Positions 36,062 to 49,973 of a stretch of 64,000 nucleotides of DNA are shown here, in pieces. A program made the translations under genes and the position numbers. Below the pieces are notes generated by a model. The model worked only from the letters and a program-made list of their open reading frames with translations, ran no database searches and was not told where the DNA came from. The DNA comes from Tanytarsus gracilentus (taxonomy: Eukaryota > Arthropoda > Insecta > Diptera > Chironomidae). Every line of letters starts with the position of its first letter. Positions within the stretch are counted from its first letter, which is position 1. The stretch spans positions 2,576,001-2,640,000 of the forward strand of contig JAXRKN010000044.1 of the NCBI GenBank assembly GCA_038502055.1. Direction: 5' to 3'.

Positions 36062-36245
36062 TCAATGGGTTGGTAACTTTTGTAGTATAATATTTGAAAA
36101 TAATTTTTAAAAGATGTGGAAGAGTTTTGAAAAAAATAATTTAAATTTAAAAATGATGGTTCGATTCGTAAATTTTCTACCGGCTGTAAAATTATTTAAT
36201 GATAAAATAATTTTTTACTTTCTCAATTGAATGTCCATCCCTTGG
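36062..36245. repeat. palindromic element with degenerate central B box, 184 bp
   Basis: The left end TCAATGGGTTGGTAACTTT corresponds to the right end read inverted (CCAAGGGATGGACATTC). The centre holds GGTTCGATTCGTAAATTT (36158), the B-box motif with two substitutions. Confidence 0.5.
36158..36168 (+). repeat. B-box degenerate copy
   Basis: GGTTCGATTCG, two changes from the 11-mer, at the centre of the 36062-36245 element. Confidence 0.5.
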
Positions 36246-38036
36246 CAAACACCAAATATCATAATACCCATCCACTCCCTAAAGTTGAACATGAAAATTT
36301 TTCAAAAAAAAAATAATTGACAACAATTCGTCGTTAAATCTCATTTTTGTGCCGTGCCATTCATCGATGGACATTAAATATTTTTCGGGTCATTTTCTCT
36401 CTTCAATAACACAATGTAATTTTTATATTCCAATTTCCTGCATCTGGCTACATCTGAAATGAAATCTATAAATATTAATGACCATTGTCCACCGCACTGC
36501 AGAAATTTTCATAAAATTACATTTTCATTCATTTGACACGTCCTTCAGAAATTTGAGAAATTTTCCTCTTCCTGCATATTTTCGAATACCCTAAATTCCT
36601 ATTCCGATCCCTTTTTTTTCTTCGTTCTAAATTTTTATTTATTGACTATCGACACCATAATAAATAACAATAGAAAGGATTTCATTATTGAGGGATGGCC
36701 TCGTACACGGGTCAAACACGTTCCCTTCTCTCGAGTGCCCTATTGATGCCAATTTATTATTTATTTCAAAATTCTCTGTTACAATTTTTAAATGTGCTGC
36801 AACGCATGAGGTCAGTTGAGGGTAATTGCTAAGCATTTAGAACTTTTTTCTTCGTCCCACTCAAATTTCACATGAAAATAATTTTAATGTCTTTATTTGC
36901 GATTAAATTGCTCTCTTTTTTTCGCATACATGATCATCGTGCTATCCCTCACTGATGAGTGGCAAATGAGAAATGGAGAAAAAACTGCAAGTGGTCTGCT
37001 TTTGTTGTCTCTGCATGTACTTTTAGTTTTTGTGACTGTAAAAATGTCCAGATGCAATTAAAATTGAAACTCTTTTGCACTTTCTAGGCAGTGTCCGTTA
37101 TGTGAAATGCGTGTCGAGGGTGGACGTGTAACGAATTGTGTTTTTGACGTTCATAAATGAACTTTTTTCTTCTTATTTTCTGCCCTCAGTTTGCTGCTCG
37201 TATCCCAAATATCAACCTGGACTTGTCGGAACATATTTTTACATGTAAACGAACGTAAACAAAGGATTTTGTCATAAAATCTCGAAAAAATTATCCTTTT
37301 TACGACGCTCATGCCGGCTGGAGATCGAGAATTATCCTTCCATTATGTCAATATTTGTATGAAAATATATCATAAAAATTCCGACATGCTTTAATCGCCT
37401 TAAAGGCTCATTTCTCAAAAAACTGCCCACTTACGCATCAAACAAATGCGAAATGAGTTTAAATTGTTTTTTTTTCTACTGGAAACTTTACTTCTTTCTG
37501 GGCAATTGAGTATTTCCGAGAAATTTAATCATTTAAATTTTTGCTCTACTTGAGACATTTTGCTTTTTAAATTTTAATGAACACACGAGAGAAATTCACG
37601 TCAATATTTTTTGAAGTGAAATTTTGTTCACAGGCCGGAATTCCGTTTTATTTTAAAGTTATAGAAAGGTGAAAATGAAACAATTTAAATAAATCCAGGG
37701 GTTAAAAATTATAAAAATGTCTAGAAATAAAAATTATTTTCAAATTGATTCATTTCAAAAATTGCTTTTGATCTTTTGATTTAATTTTAAAATTTCGATT
37801 AATTTGTATCTCCATAATTTCTTTCTGCATACACTGTGATACAGTTTAAGTAAAAAAAGTTTTATAATATTTACATGAGCGAATAATATAAAATGTGCTT
37901 CTACAAACAACCGAGCATTGGTGTAAAAATTACAGTTATTTAACATTTTTATTTCATGCTTCGCATTCATTTTGTAAAAGTTCAGCTCGCTTATTGATGT
38001 CGCTATTTGACTGCTTCTTATTTTCACGATGAAAAT

Positions 38037-38150
38037 TCGAGGGATAGAAACTTTAATAAATTAATAGATCAGAAAAGTTAATTTATTTTTACACTAATAT
38101 ATTTCATATCATAAAGTTTAAAAACAAATTTCAAATCAACTTCCCCTCGC
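38037..38150. repeat. palindromic element, 114 bp
   Basis: The left end TCGAGGGATAGAAACTTT corresponds to the right end read inverted (GCGAGGGGAAGTTGATTT). Confidence 0.35.
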
Positions 38151-38870
38151 CGCGGCAAAAAGCAATAAAGGTGTAAAAAGTAAGAAGGCAAAAAAAATCG
38201 CTCAATTAATTTCAACTTCAAATAGAGCATGAATTTTCATTCACGAGAATGTCGTTTGTAGAAACAACAAAAATATAAATTCAATCACATTTCCAACACG
38301 TCATGTCTTGACCACAAATATGCCGTGAAAACAATAAATTGATTTCAAATTTTCTTTCTCTGACAAGAAGTCATACATAAAAAATTCTCTATTTAAATTG
38401 AAAAATAAAAATTCTTCCATGCTTTCAATCACACAAAAATACTCGCACCCAGTCTACATCGGCTTTTCAATTTTCCATTTTTTTAAATAAATAAATAATA
38501 AAACATTTTCCTCCTAAACCGTTTTATTATATATTTTTTTGTTCATCGCTTCTAAAAAATTTATATACGGTGTGAGGTTAGATAGCGGAGTGAGAGAGAA
38601 TTTATTTAAAAAATGTTTTATGGAAATTGAAATCGGCTAATAAATAAATAAACAATTGAACCTCAACTCAATATTTACAGCGCATGTTGATGAGGTGCTG
38701 TAGAAAGAGGCATGAACGCATTAGAAGTTTATTTCAATTATTTATTTTAAACCAGACAAAATGAAAATTGAGTGTCAAGAAATTCAAAAAAGATTTTTTT
38801 TCGTTTATTAATTTTATAAACTTTAAATTTACACAAAAATATCTTCCTTGCACGTTTTTGTAATTATTAT

Positions 38871-38951
38871 TTAAGGGGTGAACACTAATTTAAATTTTAT
38901 AAAACGAAATTTGTGAAATTAATTTAATTAAAAATATTTTCCACTCCTTGT
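38871..38951. repeat. palindromic element, 81 bp
   Basis: The left end TTAAGGGGTGAACAC corresponds to the right end read inverted (ACAAGGAGTGGAAAATATTT). Confidence 0.4.
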
Positions 38952-41181
38952 TCGATCTAAACTGCAATTTAATTATTTATATCACTGTAAAAGACATTCT
39001 CCAGAGAGAATTGAGAAAAATTACTAAATTATACTTTTTGCCATTCGATTCGCTTGCGTAAATTCAATCGCTCGCTTATCGGGAACCTTAATCTGGCAAT
39101 TTTATAAGCGAGAGTAAAATTATTATCTCGTTCGCGTGGAAGATTTGCGTGTTAACGAGAGAGAATTATGAACATCGAATGATGTTGTTCGAACGCGTTG
39201 GCGGGTTTGGCTTAATCCACTTTTACATACAAACTGCGAGAGAGCATTGAGATGGAAAATAACTCAACTAATTTATTCTCGTAGGCATAAATTAATCGAT
39301 AAACTTTCAAAGTCACCTGTTTCTCTTTTTTTCCCTCTGCGATCATAATTCTTTTTATTCGAAATATTTCTCGCTGCACAGCATAATTTCGCTGGTTAGC
39401 GATGAGAAACGAGCAGATAAGCGTTGAAAAATAATTGATTGTTTATGATTATTTCCTGCCTTTTGGGGATGCAATAAAAAGGGATCTTTAATATGAATGT
39501 GTTGTCATTTATAATGGAAAATTTATTGATAGTCACTCGAAAGATGAGTATGATGATAAAATTATTGAACATTTGTGAAATTGAATAATGAAATTTACAC
39601 TAAAGTCTTAGTACTTGAAAGAATTTTGTGAAATAACAATTTTTTCCTTCAAAATTAAAAATTGAAATTATTTTTTTAGTTATGACATGCTATGTTTAAG
39701 TTATAAACATGAGGCACTTAAAATAAATCAACTATCATAATCAACAGTAACTTTGCAAAACATTGCATTAAAAACGGACACTTAATACGACAAAAATAGT
39801 CGATCACTTTTATTTAAAATTTCTCAAATCAACATTTGACAATCAGTGAGAGGACTCTCAGTGTGTATCGTGATTTCTGAGGATGATAATGTGGTTATCG
39901 AAAATGCATTAAAAATGTTAAATAAATGACGATTCTAGGAAGTTTAGTTAGAGTTTTTCAATACACCTCAAGATGTTCAATTTACATTATGCAAAATTTT
40001 TGATGGGGATTCCATCATTCTAATCAACTTTTTGGAGGGATTCAACAAAGTGTATTCACATGATGGAAATATTATCAGAATTATATTAAAAACTGAATAA
40101 ATTTATTAAAAAATCTTCTTTATGTTTTTAACTTCACCTGTTTAAAATTTATCAGGACAAATTCATGCTCACTGCACACACCGAGAAATAATATAAATTC
40201 CCCATATCTTCAATCGAATAGCCTTGAGGTAATCTAATATTTCACTATACGCTCGGCGAGTGCATTGAGCGAGCGCAACATGCTCACCAGCAAATGCAAT
40301 TAATAGTGAAAGACAACAAACAAATAAAATTAAAAATGCGTAGCAATTTCAAATTAAAACTCATTCAGAGATAGTCATCGGGTAGCTCACAAACATACAA
40401 CAATGACCGAATGTTTTTAATTTCATAATTTATTTGAGAGAGGGAACTCACAGCAATTTGTCCATTCAGCATAAACATTTCGAAATTCATCCGCTGATGT
40501 CTAGTTAAACATCTTTAAAGTATTAATGGCGTGAGAATCAGTTGCTCATCAGTTGCATGCTTAAGTACTCTTTTTGCCTCTTTAGCTTTTCATTCGCTTT
40601 TCTCGATATGAGAAATGTTAATGTTTCAGTTTAGTGTGCTCTGAATTAGATTATAGAAGCGTGATTGCCATTGCGGCGGATGCTATGGATGGCCACTTTA
40701 TTAAACTAAAAAAATTGAATTATTTTTATAAAATTAATCTATGACATTCCAAAATGTCAATTAATAATCCATAGCATCTGTTATGTCCAGCCAACTTTCG
40801 ACTCATTCATCTTTTCCTTTATCTCTCTCCGCTTCTTCTTTCCTTTTTCATTATAAAACGTATCTCGTATAGCTTTAATGTCTAGCCTCTATGTAATTGT
40901 GATCTATGCAAATTATAACAACATGAAGTATTTAAATTCATTTCGCAAAAATAGCTAGAAAATAAAATTTGGATTTAATTAAGAGAGCAAGTGATGTAAT
41001 TCGAACCAAATGCACAAAATGAGCCAATTTTAAAAATCATTCACGTGGGAACCAGCTTAATGATCTTGATTAATGATTTATATCGCAATGTTATTTTCGG
41101 TGTGAGATAAAATCTAAATCGAGAGTGAGAATTAATATTTTTAATAACATCATAAATTTTCGATATTTTTTTGTTTCTTCT

Positions 41182-41295
41182 TCAAGGAGTGGAAACTTGA
41201 AAAATTTAAATTTATATTTTTAGTAAAAATTATTTAAATTTTTTTACTCATTTAATTTTAGTTCAAATATCTTCAAAAATATTTCCACCCCTCGA
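41182..41295. repeat. palindromic element, 114 bp
   Basis: The left end TCAAGGAGTGGAAACTT and the right end read inverted (TCGAGGGGTGGAAATATTT) agree at 12 of the first 14 positions. This is the best-matched terminal pair of the family. No intact B box remains inside. Confidence 0.6.
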
Positions 41296-42398
41296 TTCAT
41301 CTCTTCTTTCGTTATTTTTTATATTCGATGGCATATAATAAACATGAGCGATGGATATCTCAAAAAATATTCTTTGTTGTCTCCACTGAATATTGTTTTA
41401 AGAGAAAGAAAAAAATAATAAATTTTTGTCATCAAAAATGTCATCGGACTAGAGATTTGATTTACGTCCCTCAGATGCCAAAATGATGCTTTTTGCTTGG
41501 AGCTGAGAGCCTAAAATCGAATGTATTGCCATTGTTTGCATCACAAACGAAAAAAAAATTGTCTTACACAGTAATGATATGTGAACGCTGAATATATATT
41601 AAATTGAATACAAAGAGATGAGTATGAGATGATGAGGAAGCAAAGAGGGAAAAAATTTGAATACTTTTGATCAATTTCAAGCTCGCAACCGACAACTCAC
41701 TGCCATAAATATATGCATGATTGGCATTCACAATCGACAGTTATAAACAATGAGACACAATCGCAACACTGCATGTAATACCGCGTGGTCAAATAATAAT
41801 GACCGAAAATAAAATGTTTTGCGTTTGCTGCCATGCGGAAAGAAATTCCAGGAAAAATTTAAATCTTCACAGGAATGATCGAAAAGTTCATGGTCAGCCT
41901 CTCATAAATTCAAAATTAATGATTTTCATTGAAAATTCAAAAAGCTCATAACTTTTATGAGAAATATTCCCAAGAAATGACATTCATATCGCAAACAGCA
42001 ATAATTTTCATGCTTCTCTTCTTTCTTTTCGCCTCAGTCAAATTCACACAAGATTTATGATATCATTCGATTGCTGCTGTTGTTTTAGCGATATAATAAA
42101 TAATCAAAAAACGGCTTTTGTCATAAAATTTCAAATTTCTTGATGATGTCACCATTTCCATCTCAAATTCACAAATGATTGATGTCGTCGAATAATTTTG
42201 AATGAATGCGTTTTATTTATTTTAGTTGGTCAACAGTAACCTAAAACTATCGATTTGCAAATCAAATTCAAATGATTTTTTTTCACTGGTAAAGCACAAA
42301 AAATTTTGTAACACACGAACTGATTAGAGAATGTCGATTCAGTTTCAGAAGCATTAAATCATCAATGAAAAAAAGAGAAGCATTATGTTTGATATTCA

Positions 42399-42503
42399 TC
42401 AAGGGGTGGACAATTGATTAATTAATTTTTAATATTTGTTAAAAATTTGATTTTTATAAAAATTTTAATCCTTTAATTTTTAAATCTAAGTTTCACACCC
42501 CGA
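42399..42503. repeat. palindromic element, 105 bp
   Basis: The left end TCAAGGGGTGGACAATT corresponds to the right end read inverted (TCGGGGTGTGAAACTT). An AATCCTTTAATTT remnant occurs inside. Confidence 0.45.
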
Positions 42504-43129
42504 CAAAAAATTTAATGAATGTAAAATTTTTTAATCATTCGACGACGCTCTCAATTTAAAATTCATTTATTCAGTGCCGATTTGCGTTTGAAAGAAGAGA
42601 AAAATCAAACTTCCTGAATATGTTTGACCGTTCCCCGTATTATAACAAATTTTTTTTTGCATTAATTCATTTCGTAGAGCTTGAATTTGTATTTATAATG
42701 AGAAAAATTAAAATTTTTTACTACGAATGTGTTTGCAGCACAATGATGATGATTTTAATCAATTTTTTTAAAATACAGTTACTGTGTCCATTTGTGTGTC
42801 ACTGAATTATTCTAATTGTTTTTCATGTTCATTCCCATGTATGGTGTTCATGTCACAAATTAGTCTCAACTCCAACATATTTTTCCACTCATCACAATTG
42901 TTCTCACTTCTCGAACTAGATCAGCACGTGTGTCATCTGATGATCTACATTTTATTTATTACATTCATTTTACTATTTTCATTGTTACTAATGATGATCT
43001 TAACAATTTATTATAATTCTGTTTTATTTGCTTGAATTTATAATGAATTTGAGATTAAATTTTAAAGATTTTTTTCAAGGTTTTTAAAAAAGTTAGATTT
43101 GAGTGTCTTCAAAAATTAAAATTCCACAA

Positions 43130-43140
43130 GGTTCGAATCC
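43130..43140 (+). repeat. B-box 11-mer, exact copy
   Basis: CAA-GGTTCGAATCC-TTAAAATAT, with AAGG/CCTT pairing. A TTCAAGGTTTTTAAAA word 60 bp upstream may be a remnant element end. Confidence 0.8.
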
Positions 43141-45258
43141 TTAAAATATATTTAAATAAAATGTTCAGAAAAAGGGTAATGGTATCTCTTTTTTTGTAAT
43201 ATTTTTTGCTCAATATCACACAAAATTCCATCGCACATTTACGATTTAAAATTTAATGGAAAATATCACAGCGGAAATGACTTTTTGATTTATTCAAATC
43301 ATTTCATGAAAATTAAAAATTTATTTTTTTCCTCAACACTCTCATTCATACATTTTTAACCGCATTTGATGTGGTTAGCTCACGTAGAACGGTTCTATGT
43401 GATCGTCATCGTCAGCATCTTTCTGGACAATGAAATGCTTTAAAGTGCCTTCATTCATATATCGATTTCATCGAGAACCTAGAGAGTGTGTAGAAAGCTG
43501 AATGAAAACAATTCACATTCATATTTTATTTCTTCCTCTTCTTTCTCCCTCCGCTCGAAGCCTTTGACGATTTTCTTCGCCTGATTTAACCATTTAATTA
43601 TTTTTTCATTGATGAATTGTGCCGTGGTGTCTTTGACTTTTTTTCATCTTGGTGCTGCCGTGACGCCTCTAACAATACCAAATGAAAATTTATAAAATCC
43701 ACTGACTCTGTTTCGAATCGTCAATTTGGAGATTTATCCGTTATAAAAAGCTATTGAGCATAATTTTCATTCATGATTTTCTTCGATTTAATTCTTGTTC
43801 CGAGTCTATTTACAAATGTTTGAATGGAAACGATCTTAAACGCTATTAATTGAGATTTGAGAAGGAAATTGGAAATAAATTTGTTGGGTCTCGCATTCAT
43901 GGACATTTGTTGGTCACATTATAAATTTGAGTTAGAAAAATTCGAATTTAAAAAATGACTACTAAAAAATAATTAAGAATTTCAAAAAACAAATACCAAA
44001 AAAGATAACAAATGGGTCACAGTAAACTTTTATGACGTCGACAACTTTCATGAGAAAAAAAGATTTATTTATCCTTTTTCGTTCCAATCTCAACTCAAAA
44101 ATCGTCAAAAACATTTTTCGATGTCGTTATCAATTTATTTATTTTTTTAAATGCGTCATAAACAAAAAGGTCATAAATTAAATTAAAAAATGGGTCTCGA
44201 GCTTGAAAGTGTGTGTCGCTCTTCATTCAGATCTATGGTTTATACATTTTTTACGATGAAGATAGTGAATGAAAAAATATTCCGTAGTCGACGTCAAGGA
44301 TGTTAAAAAGGCGCACACACAAAAAACAATGTGTTTCATTAAAAAGATCCCATTTGTCGAGTTTATGTGTAAAGGACACAAATATTTTCCAGGTACATTA
44401 TGGTGTCATGTCTTGAAAATAATTTTTATTTTTTATTACTTCAAGACGGCGACAGGCGTCTGAAATTGCTTAAAGGAAAGAAAAAATTTAACAAGTTTTC
44501 TTTTTTCTCATCTAGTTTGAGAATTTATTGCGATTGACCTAAAACTGTGTTGAGAGTGAAAATAAAAAATATTTTTTTCGTGTCCTTTAATCGAAGATGA
44601 GTCACTTGAAATATCAAGTGGTGATTTGGACATTTCTATCGTGTGTGGCATGATAAGACAGAATAAATTTTAGCTATAAAAGTAAAGGATTAAAAGAATT
44701 CCGACAACTGTAATTTTTCCCTCAAGACAAACATTTTTCCTGTCAAATAAAGAAAGTAGAAAAATTGAAATTTAATATTCACCCCCTAAAAATACATTCA
44801 CATGCGTTTGAGACATCCCTCGAGGACATTAACACGAATTTTTTTATTTATATAAAAAGAATTTTCACCATGTCACAAGCATTTTTATAAATCTCTCGCT
44901 GCAGCCGTCAAGTTTCACATTTTATCATTTTTAAGGGATTTTTCGACTCGGATATGAATTTTTCATGTTTTCTCTTTGGACTGTATTCGGTTGTTTTATT
45001 TATGAGGACACAATGGAACGAGACGCAATAAATCACATTTTTCGGTGACGTGAATTAAGTGTCACATGATGATGATCATGATATGCAGGAGAAGTAGATG
45101 GGAATTTTTCTATGAACGATTTGTTTAAGAAATTTAAATTTTAAAATCCTGAAACAAAAAAAACAATGTAAATTTAATTCAGCTTTCTTTATTTTCATCA
45201 AAAGAAGTCATCGCGTCACTTAATGACTTCCTAATTTAAAAATTTTCACTCTCAAATC

Positions 45259-46771
45259 TCACAAGAGCAAATTAATTGCGTCATAGTTGTGAGCTTGAGT
45301 GAAATTTTCTCTGAGCATTTTCATGGCGTACGACGAGAGTAAAAGTCGCTTGTTTTGCATGTCAGCAATAATTTTGAGGCAATCCACTGAGTCGTTTTGA
45401 ATGAGCTTCAAATATTTCAATTGTTTTAGATCGTGAAGCATGATCGTTATGCTGTTTTTAATTGCAGTCATTGTGTTAAAATGTGAAACTTCTCTAACGG
45501 TGATCTCGACAATGTTGCAGTTGACTCTCGTTATGGTCTCCCAGTCGGTGTACACGAATGGATATAAAGTTCCAATTTTAAGTGACTTTAATTTGTTAAT
45601 TTTTATATTTTGAAGACAATCAATTTTAAAGTGTTCCACTGACAGACACTCGAGATGCGGAAGGGTGGCCAGTGCGTCACAGTGAAAGTCAATCATGTAC
45701 TCTAAGTGCAGTCTTCGAATGTTTGGAAAAATCTTCAACATTAAATTAAATAATTGTTCATCATTGTTGTAGCCTCGAAGGCACAAGTCAATTACATTTC
45801 TATTCACAAATCTTTCGACATCAGCGAGAATATTTGCGGGCATAAGTTCGAATGGAATCGTCAATTTTCTCACTCGAAAATCTTTCATGAGATCAAATGA
45901 AATTTTAAAGCGAACAAAATCGTCTTCATACTTTCGAATCTATAAAAAAAAATATTTTTTTAAAATTAATAAAATTAAATTAAATTTTTTTTACCTCGAG
46001 CTCTTCCAACTCGTCTTGCGTCGAGAGAAATTTCTGAAAATGCTCCGAGTGATCGCGATTGCCGCGATAATTTATCGAGAGCTTTTTGAGCTGAAAACTC
46101 GCCTTTGCACTCAAGTCAATTTCAAAGAGAGACGAAACGAATTGATTGTAGGTGAGACTCTCCGTGAAGTCGTCAAAGAGAAATGAGTCAATAAATTCAT
46201 CGTAGATTTGAAGGACACTCAACCTGCTCTGTTTGCAGAGAATATCGATAAAATGTGGCGAGAGTTTTTGCATTGGAAGTTTAAGTAAAAACTCTTCCAA
46301 GTGTGTCGTGTTGAGGTGCTCGAGAATTTTAGTGTCGAGCTGTGTGATGTAGCCCCAAAATTTAGATGAAATCTCTACGGAGCGGAGGTGATTAAATTGC
46401 GTATTTGGAACATCGGAATTGTTTTCGTCTTGATTGACAGTTAGATCGAGTGACGGCTGTTTTATGTAGATGTAAATAATCCTCAATTTCTCAATGTTCG
46501 GAAAGAGATTTATGACAGCCTTAAACTCATCGAAACTCTCGAATGTCGTGTACTCCATCGTTAGTGACTTCACAAAATATCCAAAATTTGACGAAAATTC
46601 AACTTTTGAGAGCCAATTTTTTGATAATTTCATCGGAAGTTTCCTCATAAAAAAACTATTTGTGATGATCATCTCCCGAAATCTTTTATTCACACCCGAC
46701 ATCACTATCAGACTCTCGCGATCAAGATACTCAAAAATATGTAGAATTAACTCATTTGGAATGAAATCCAT
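45259..46771 (-). CDS. F-box / leucine-rich-repeat-like protein
   Basis: There are two exons: 46771-45995 (259 codons, ending GAG before GTAAAA) and 45939-45259 (226 codons plus stop, after TTTTTATAG), joined in phase 0 across a 55-bp intron; the product has 485 residues. The N terminus, MDFIPNELILHIFEYLDRES...NKRFREMI (1 to about 35), is a typical F-box, which binds Skp1 in SCF ubiquitin ligases. The rest consists of irregular Leu-rich segments (LFPNIEKLRI, LPHLECLSVEHF, IFPNIRRLHLEYM, LKQLKYLKLI) like the degenerate LRRs of F-box/LRR substrate receptors. The substrate is unknown. A minus-strand TCAGT initiator lies at 46802-46798, 29 nt before the ATG, and an AATAAA lies at 45193-45188. The gene stands alone between long noncoding stretches, and antisense open frames over it are shadows. 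Family assignment is fairly sure; orthology is not. Confidence 0.82.
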
Positions 46772-47088
46772 TTTGTCTTATCGAAATTTCAATTAAAACT
46801 GAGAGTGCACTTTGAGAAATTTTTCTACGTAGTGCGAAAAATTTTAATTTTTATTTACGATTTAGATAAAAATAGTTTTTAATATTGTCTTCTTTGTCTT
46901 CATCATCGTTTCGCTCAATTCGAGAGTCGTCATTAATTATTATAAAGAAAGGGTTAATGAAATTATTTAAGGAAGTAAATTTGAGTTTTTGATGCATGTT
47001 AAAAATTATTAAATTTGTACTTGAAGCAGAAATCTGTTCGAATGTTTAGAGATTGAAAACAGATGATGAAAAATTTATGTCAAAACTA

Positions 47089-47099
47089 GGTTCGAATCC
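47089..47099 (+). repeat. B-box 11-mer, exact copy
   Basis: ACTA-GGTTCGAATCC-TAAAATTTAT, with TAGG/CCTA stem. Confidence 0.8.
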
Positions 47100-49956
47100 T
47101 AAAATTTATAAAAGAGATGTGTAGAGAGAGTTAATATTTTTTTTTGTTTAAATTTACTTTGAATTAAATTTACTTAAAACTCCAATCAAAAAACTTTCTC
47201 TCCCACACCAAACGCCCTGTTGAGCTCATTACAAACTTCCACAACACCAACCTTATGCATGGGAGGTTTGTTGTGAATGCGGAATTGCCGTTTATGTCAT
47301 TTTCCAATTTTCATAAAATTTACAATCCAACATTGTTGTCGGTTAAAAAGTATCGCTCGAAGGGAGAATAATCATTGAGCAAGTGAGTCGCTCAACTCCT
47401 CCTTTTCATTTCTCAAAAAAAAAATAGCACGGAAGTTTTTTCGTGAAGTTCGAGGGAGGGATTCGAGCATAAAACCTCATGCTGATCTCATCTCGTTGAT
47501 AATGCCAGAAAATATTTAAAATAAATTGAATCTACCATAAATTTTTAATATCAAAAAACGAGCATAAAATTATTGCATGTACACACTAGGCAGCATTTTT
47601 TGCCATAAATTAACAACTTTTTCCTGCTTTATGCTATCACTGACGGTTGATCTCAACTCTCATGTCGGGGTGGCCTCCATTGTGAAGCATACTTTTGGGG
47701 TTCTCTTTTCAGAATTTTTATTACCCTCTCCGCACACTTTTTGCAAAAGTATATATTTTGTAAATTGTGAGTGAGGAAAATTTTTAAACGTTTTTTTTTC
47801 GGTAGAGCACAAAAAATTGTTTTGAATTTTTCCAAGCAAGTACTTTTTGAACTCTATGTTGATGTTATTTTTGGAGATGGTTGAGGATGGGAAAAGGAAG
47901 TAAAAGGGTTTGTTTACTTATTATATAAAATATTTATAGGTATAATCCGACCAAAATGGAAACCCCCAAAACAGCAGTGGATCATTCTCCATATTCGTTT
48001 TTGACTTTTAAATTAGATGTTGTTTGTGCGACGTCGAGAAAAGAGAAAAAGGAAGAGAATTTCTCTCCCAAAAGAAAAATAAATAAAAGCCATTTTTGTG
48101 TGGAGGAAATGAGAAAATATTTTAAAATTTATTCTTTACAAAAGAGAAGGAAAAAGACTTTCAATTAGGGGTTAATTTTGCAGAGATCAACACAAAGCCG
48201 TCTGCATTTTTTGATAAATGATGTTTAATGCTCATGCCATTTGGTGTATACTTTGGCTTCGGATATATTAAATTGGAGTTAATTTATGTAATCTGCAAAC
48301 TTCAAAAAAATTGCTCATCTCCGAGAATGAGAACGAGAAACGTTTTAATTTTTACTCGAATTGCAATAATTTTTGCCTCAACTTCAACTCCAATTCCAAT
48401 TTTGTATGATATTATAATTGCAGGAAATCGCTCTCATGGAGAGTTTTTGCATAGCGTTGGAAAGAAGAGTTTTCTGCACATAAAAAACTCATTTCTTTCA
48501 AAACTTATTCATCGTAACGCCTATTTTCACAAAAAAAGAAGAAGTTTAATTTTTTAATATTAAAGTTTTCTCTTGAATATTAATTAAATTTTTTAAACTT
48601 TAAAAATTTCTTCTTCGCTCAAACTTTTGCAATTAATTTCTTTAAAAACCGCCATATTCGTAAGAAGTCATTAAAACTTAAGCGAAGTCGATTTAAAACT
48701 GAATTATGCGGTTGAAGTAAATGATAAAAGTTGAAATTATTTTTCTCGCTCACTCGTCCAACCAACAACTTCAACCTTACGTATCTGCACATCGTGATCA
48801 AATTGCATAAAATTAAAATTGGATTTTACACAAAAGATGGCTGACGCTCTTACAGTGCAGTGTGATTGTTGCACATAGAGATTAACTAATAATTGCATAG
48901 TAGAATTTGATCAAATTATTTGCTAAAAAGATTGCAAGAAGAAGCTGAAGCGAGTTTAAATAAATTATTCAACAGCATTTTGCTATAATTTGTATTTTCA
49001 GTTTGAAATAAAAAATGGCATTAAAAAGTTATTCTTCTTCGAATTGGATTCAAAAAGCATAACCGAGTTATGTTCTACTAGACAAACAACTCGAATAATT
49101 TTTGCTGTCTTTTCTGGGTGCTGCTTCTGTGAATGGAAAAGTTTTCTGCTTAAAGTTATGCTATCAACCGTGAGAGTTGGTGTTCGTACAGAGAAGACAT
49201 GCATTGGCTTTTGTGAGGGTGGTTAAAATTAACTTAACATCAAAAGATGATACTTAAATTTGGTTAAATTTATATCGCTTACCAAAATTATTTTAAATTT
49301 AGAGATTTTTTTCGCAGATTCCTAAAAAGTTCTTTGACCGTGAAATTTAAAATCTAAACTGACTTTTTATAATTAACAAATGAGTAAGTGAGCATGTCAA
49401 TTATGTGTTCGTGAGCTCAGTAACCATCGCATGGAAAATAGAAGATTTAAGATTCTTTAAATAGAAATAAAAAATAATTCTTCATTATCTCTCAGAAACA
49501 TCTTGATTTGGTTTAAAACTGAAAGAAGAAATTTTTGCTATTATTTTTCATATTAAACGAATTTCTAGCTTGAATTTTTTGTAGTAGGAGTAAAGTTGTC
49601 CTTTTGTCATTTAACTATTTAAGAAGTGTAATTAAGAGCTAGGGAACTAGATTTTAATTAAAATTGGAAATAAATCCTGAAATTAAATAAATTTATTAAA
49701 ATTCTTAAAAAAAATATAATAAAATGCGCTCAAACACCCGCAAAAAATAATTCTCTAATTCCCTGTGAATTTTTAAACTACATTTATATTCACATTTCAT
49801 GTAAATAAATACACAGGTTAAAAGGCATCCACACTCGAAAAAGTTCTTTTCCTCTCACTTCACGTTTTTTATATAAAAATAAAATTAATGAAAATTATAA
49901 GACCAGAAAAAAGAGAAGTAAAAGAAACTTTATATTTAATTTCAATGTGATATGCG

Positions 49957-49973
49957 AGCGAGAGAGAGAGAGA
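49957..49973 (+). repeat. (GA)n microsatellite
   Basis: GAGCGAGAGAGAGAGAG tract, upstream of no recognised gene. Confidence 0.7.

Larger units (their letters stand above)
32658..45187. other. gene desert, with candidate small exons at its start
   Basis: Two possible plus-strand exons (32658-32705, 33111-33175) and one at 37190-37244 are discussed under findings. Palindromic elements lie at 34185, 36062, 38037, 38871, 41182 and 42399, and B boxes at 36158 and 43130. The rest is AT-rich with no supported gene. Confidence 0.45.

Noticed and set aside
45887..46796. plus-strand open frames over the F-box gene
   Set aside because: They are antisense shadows of a spliced minus-strand gene with a recognisable F-box.
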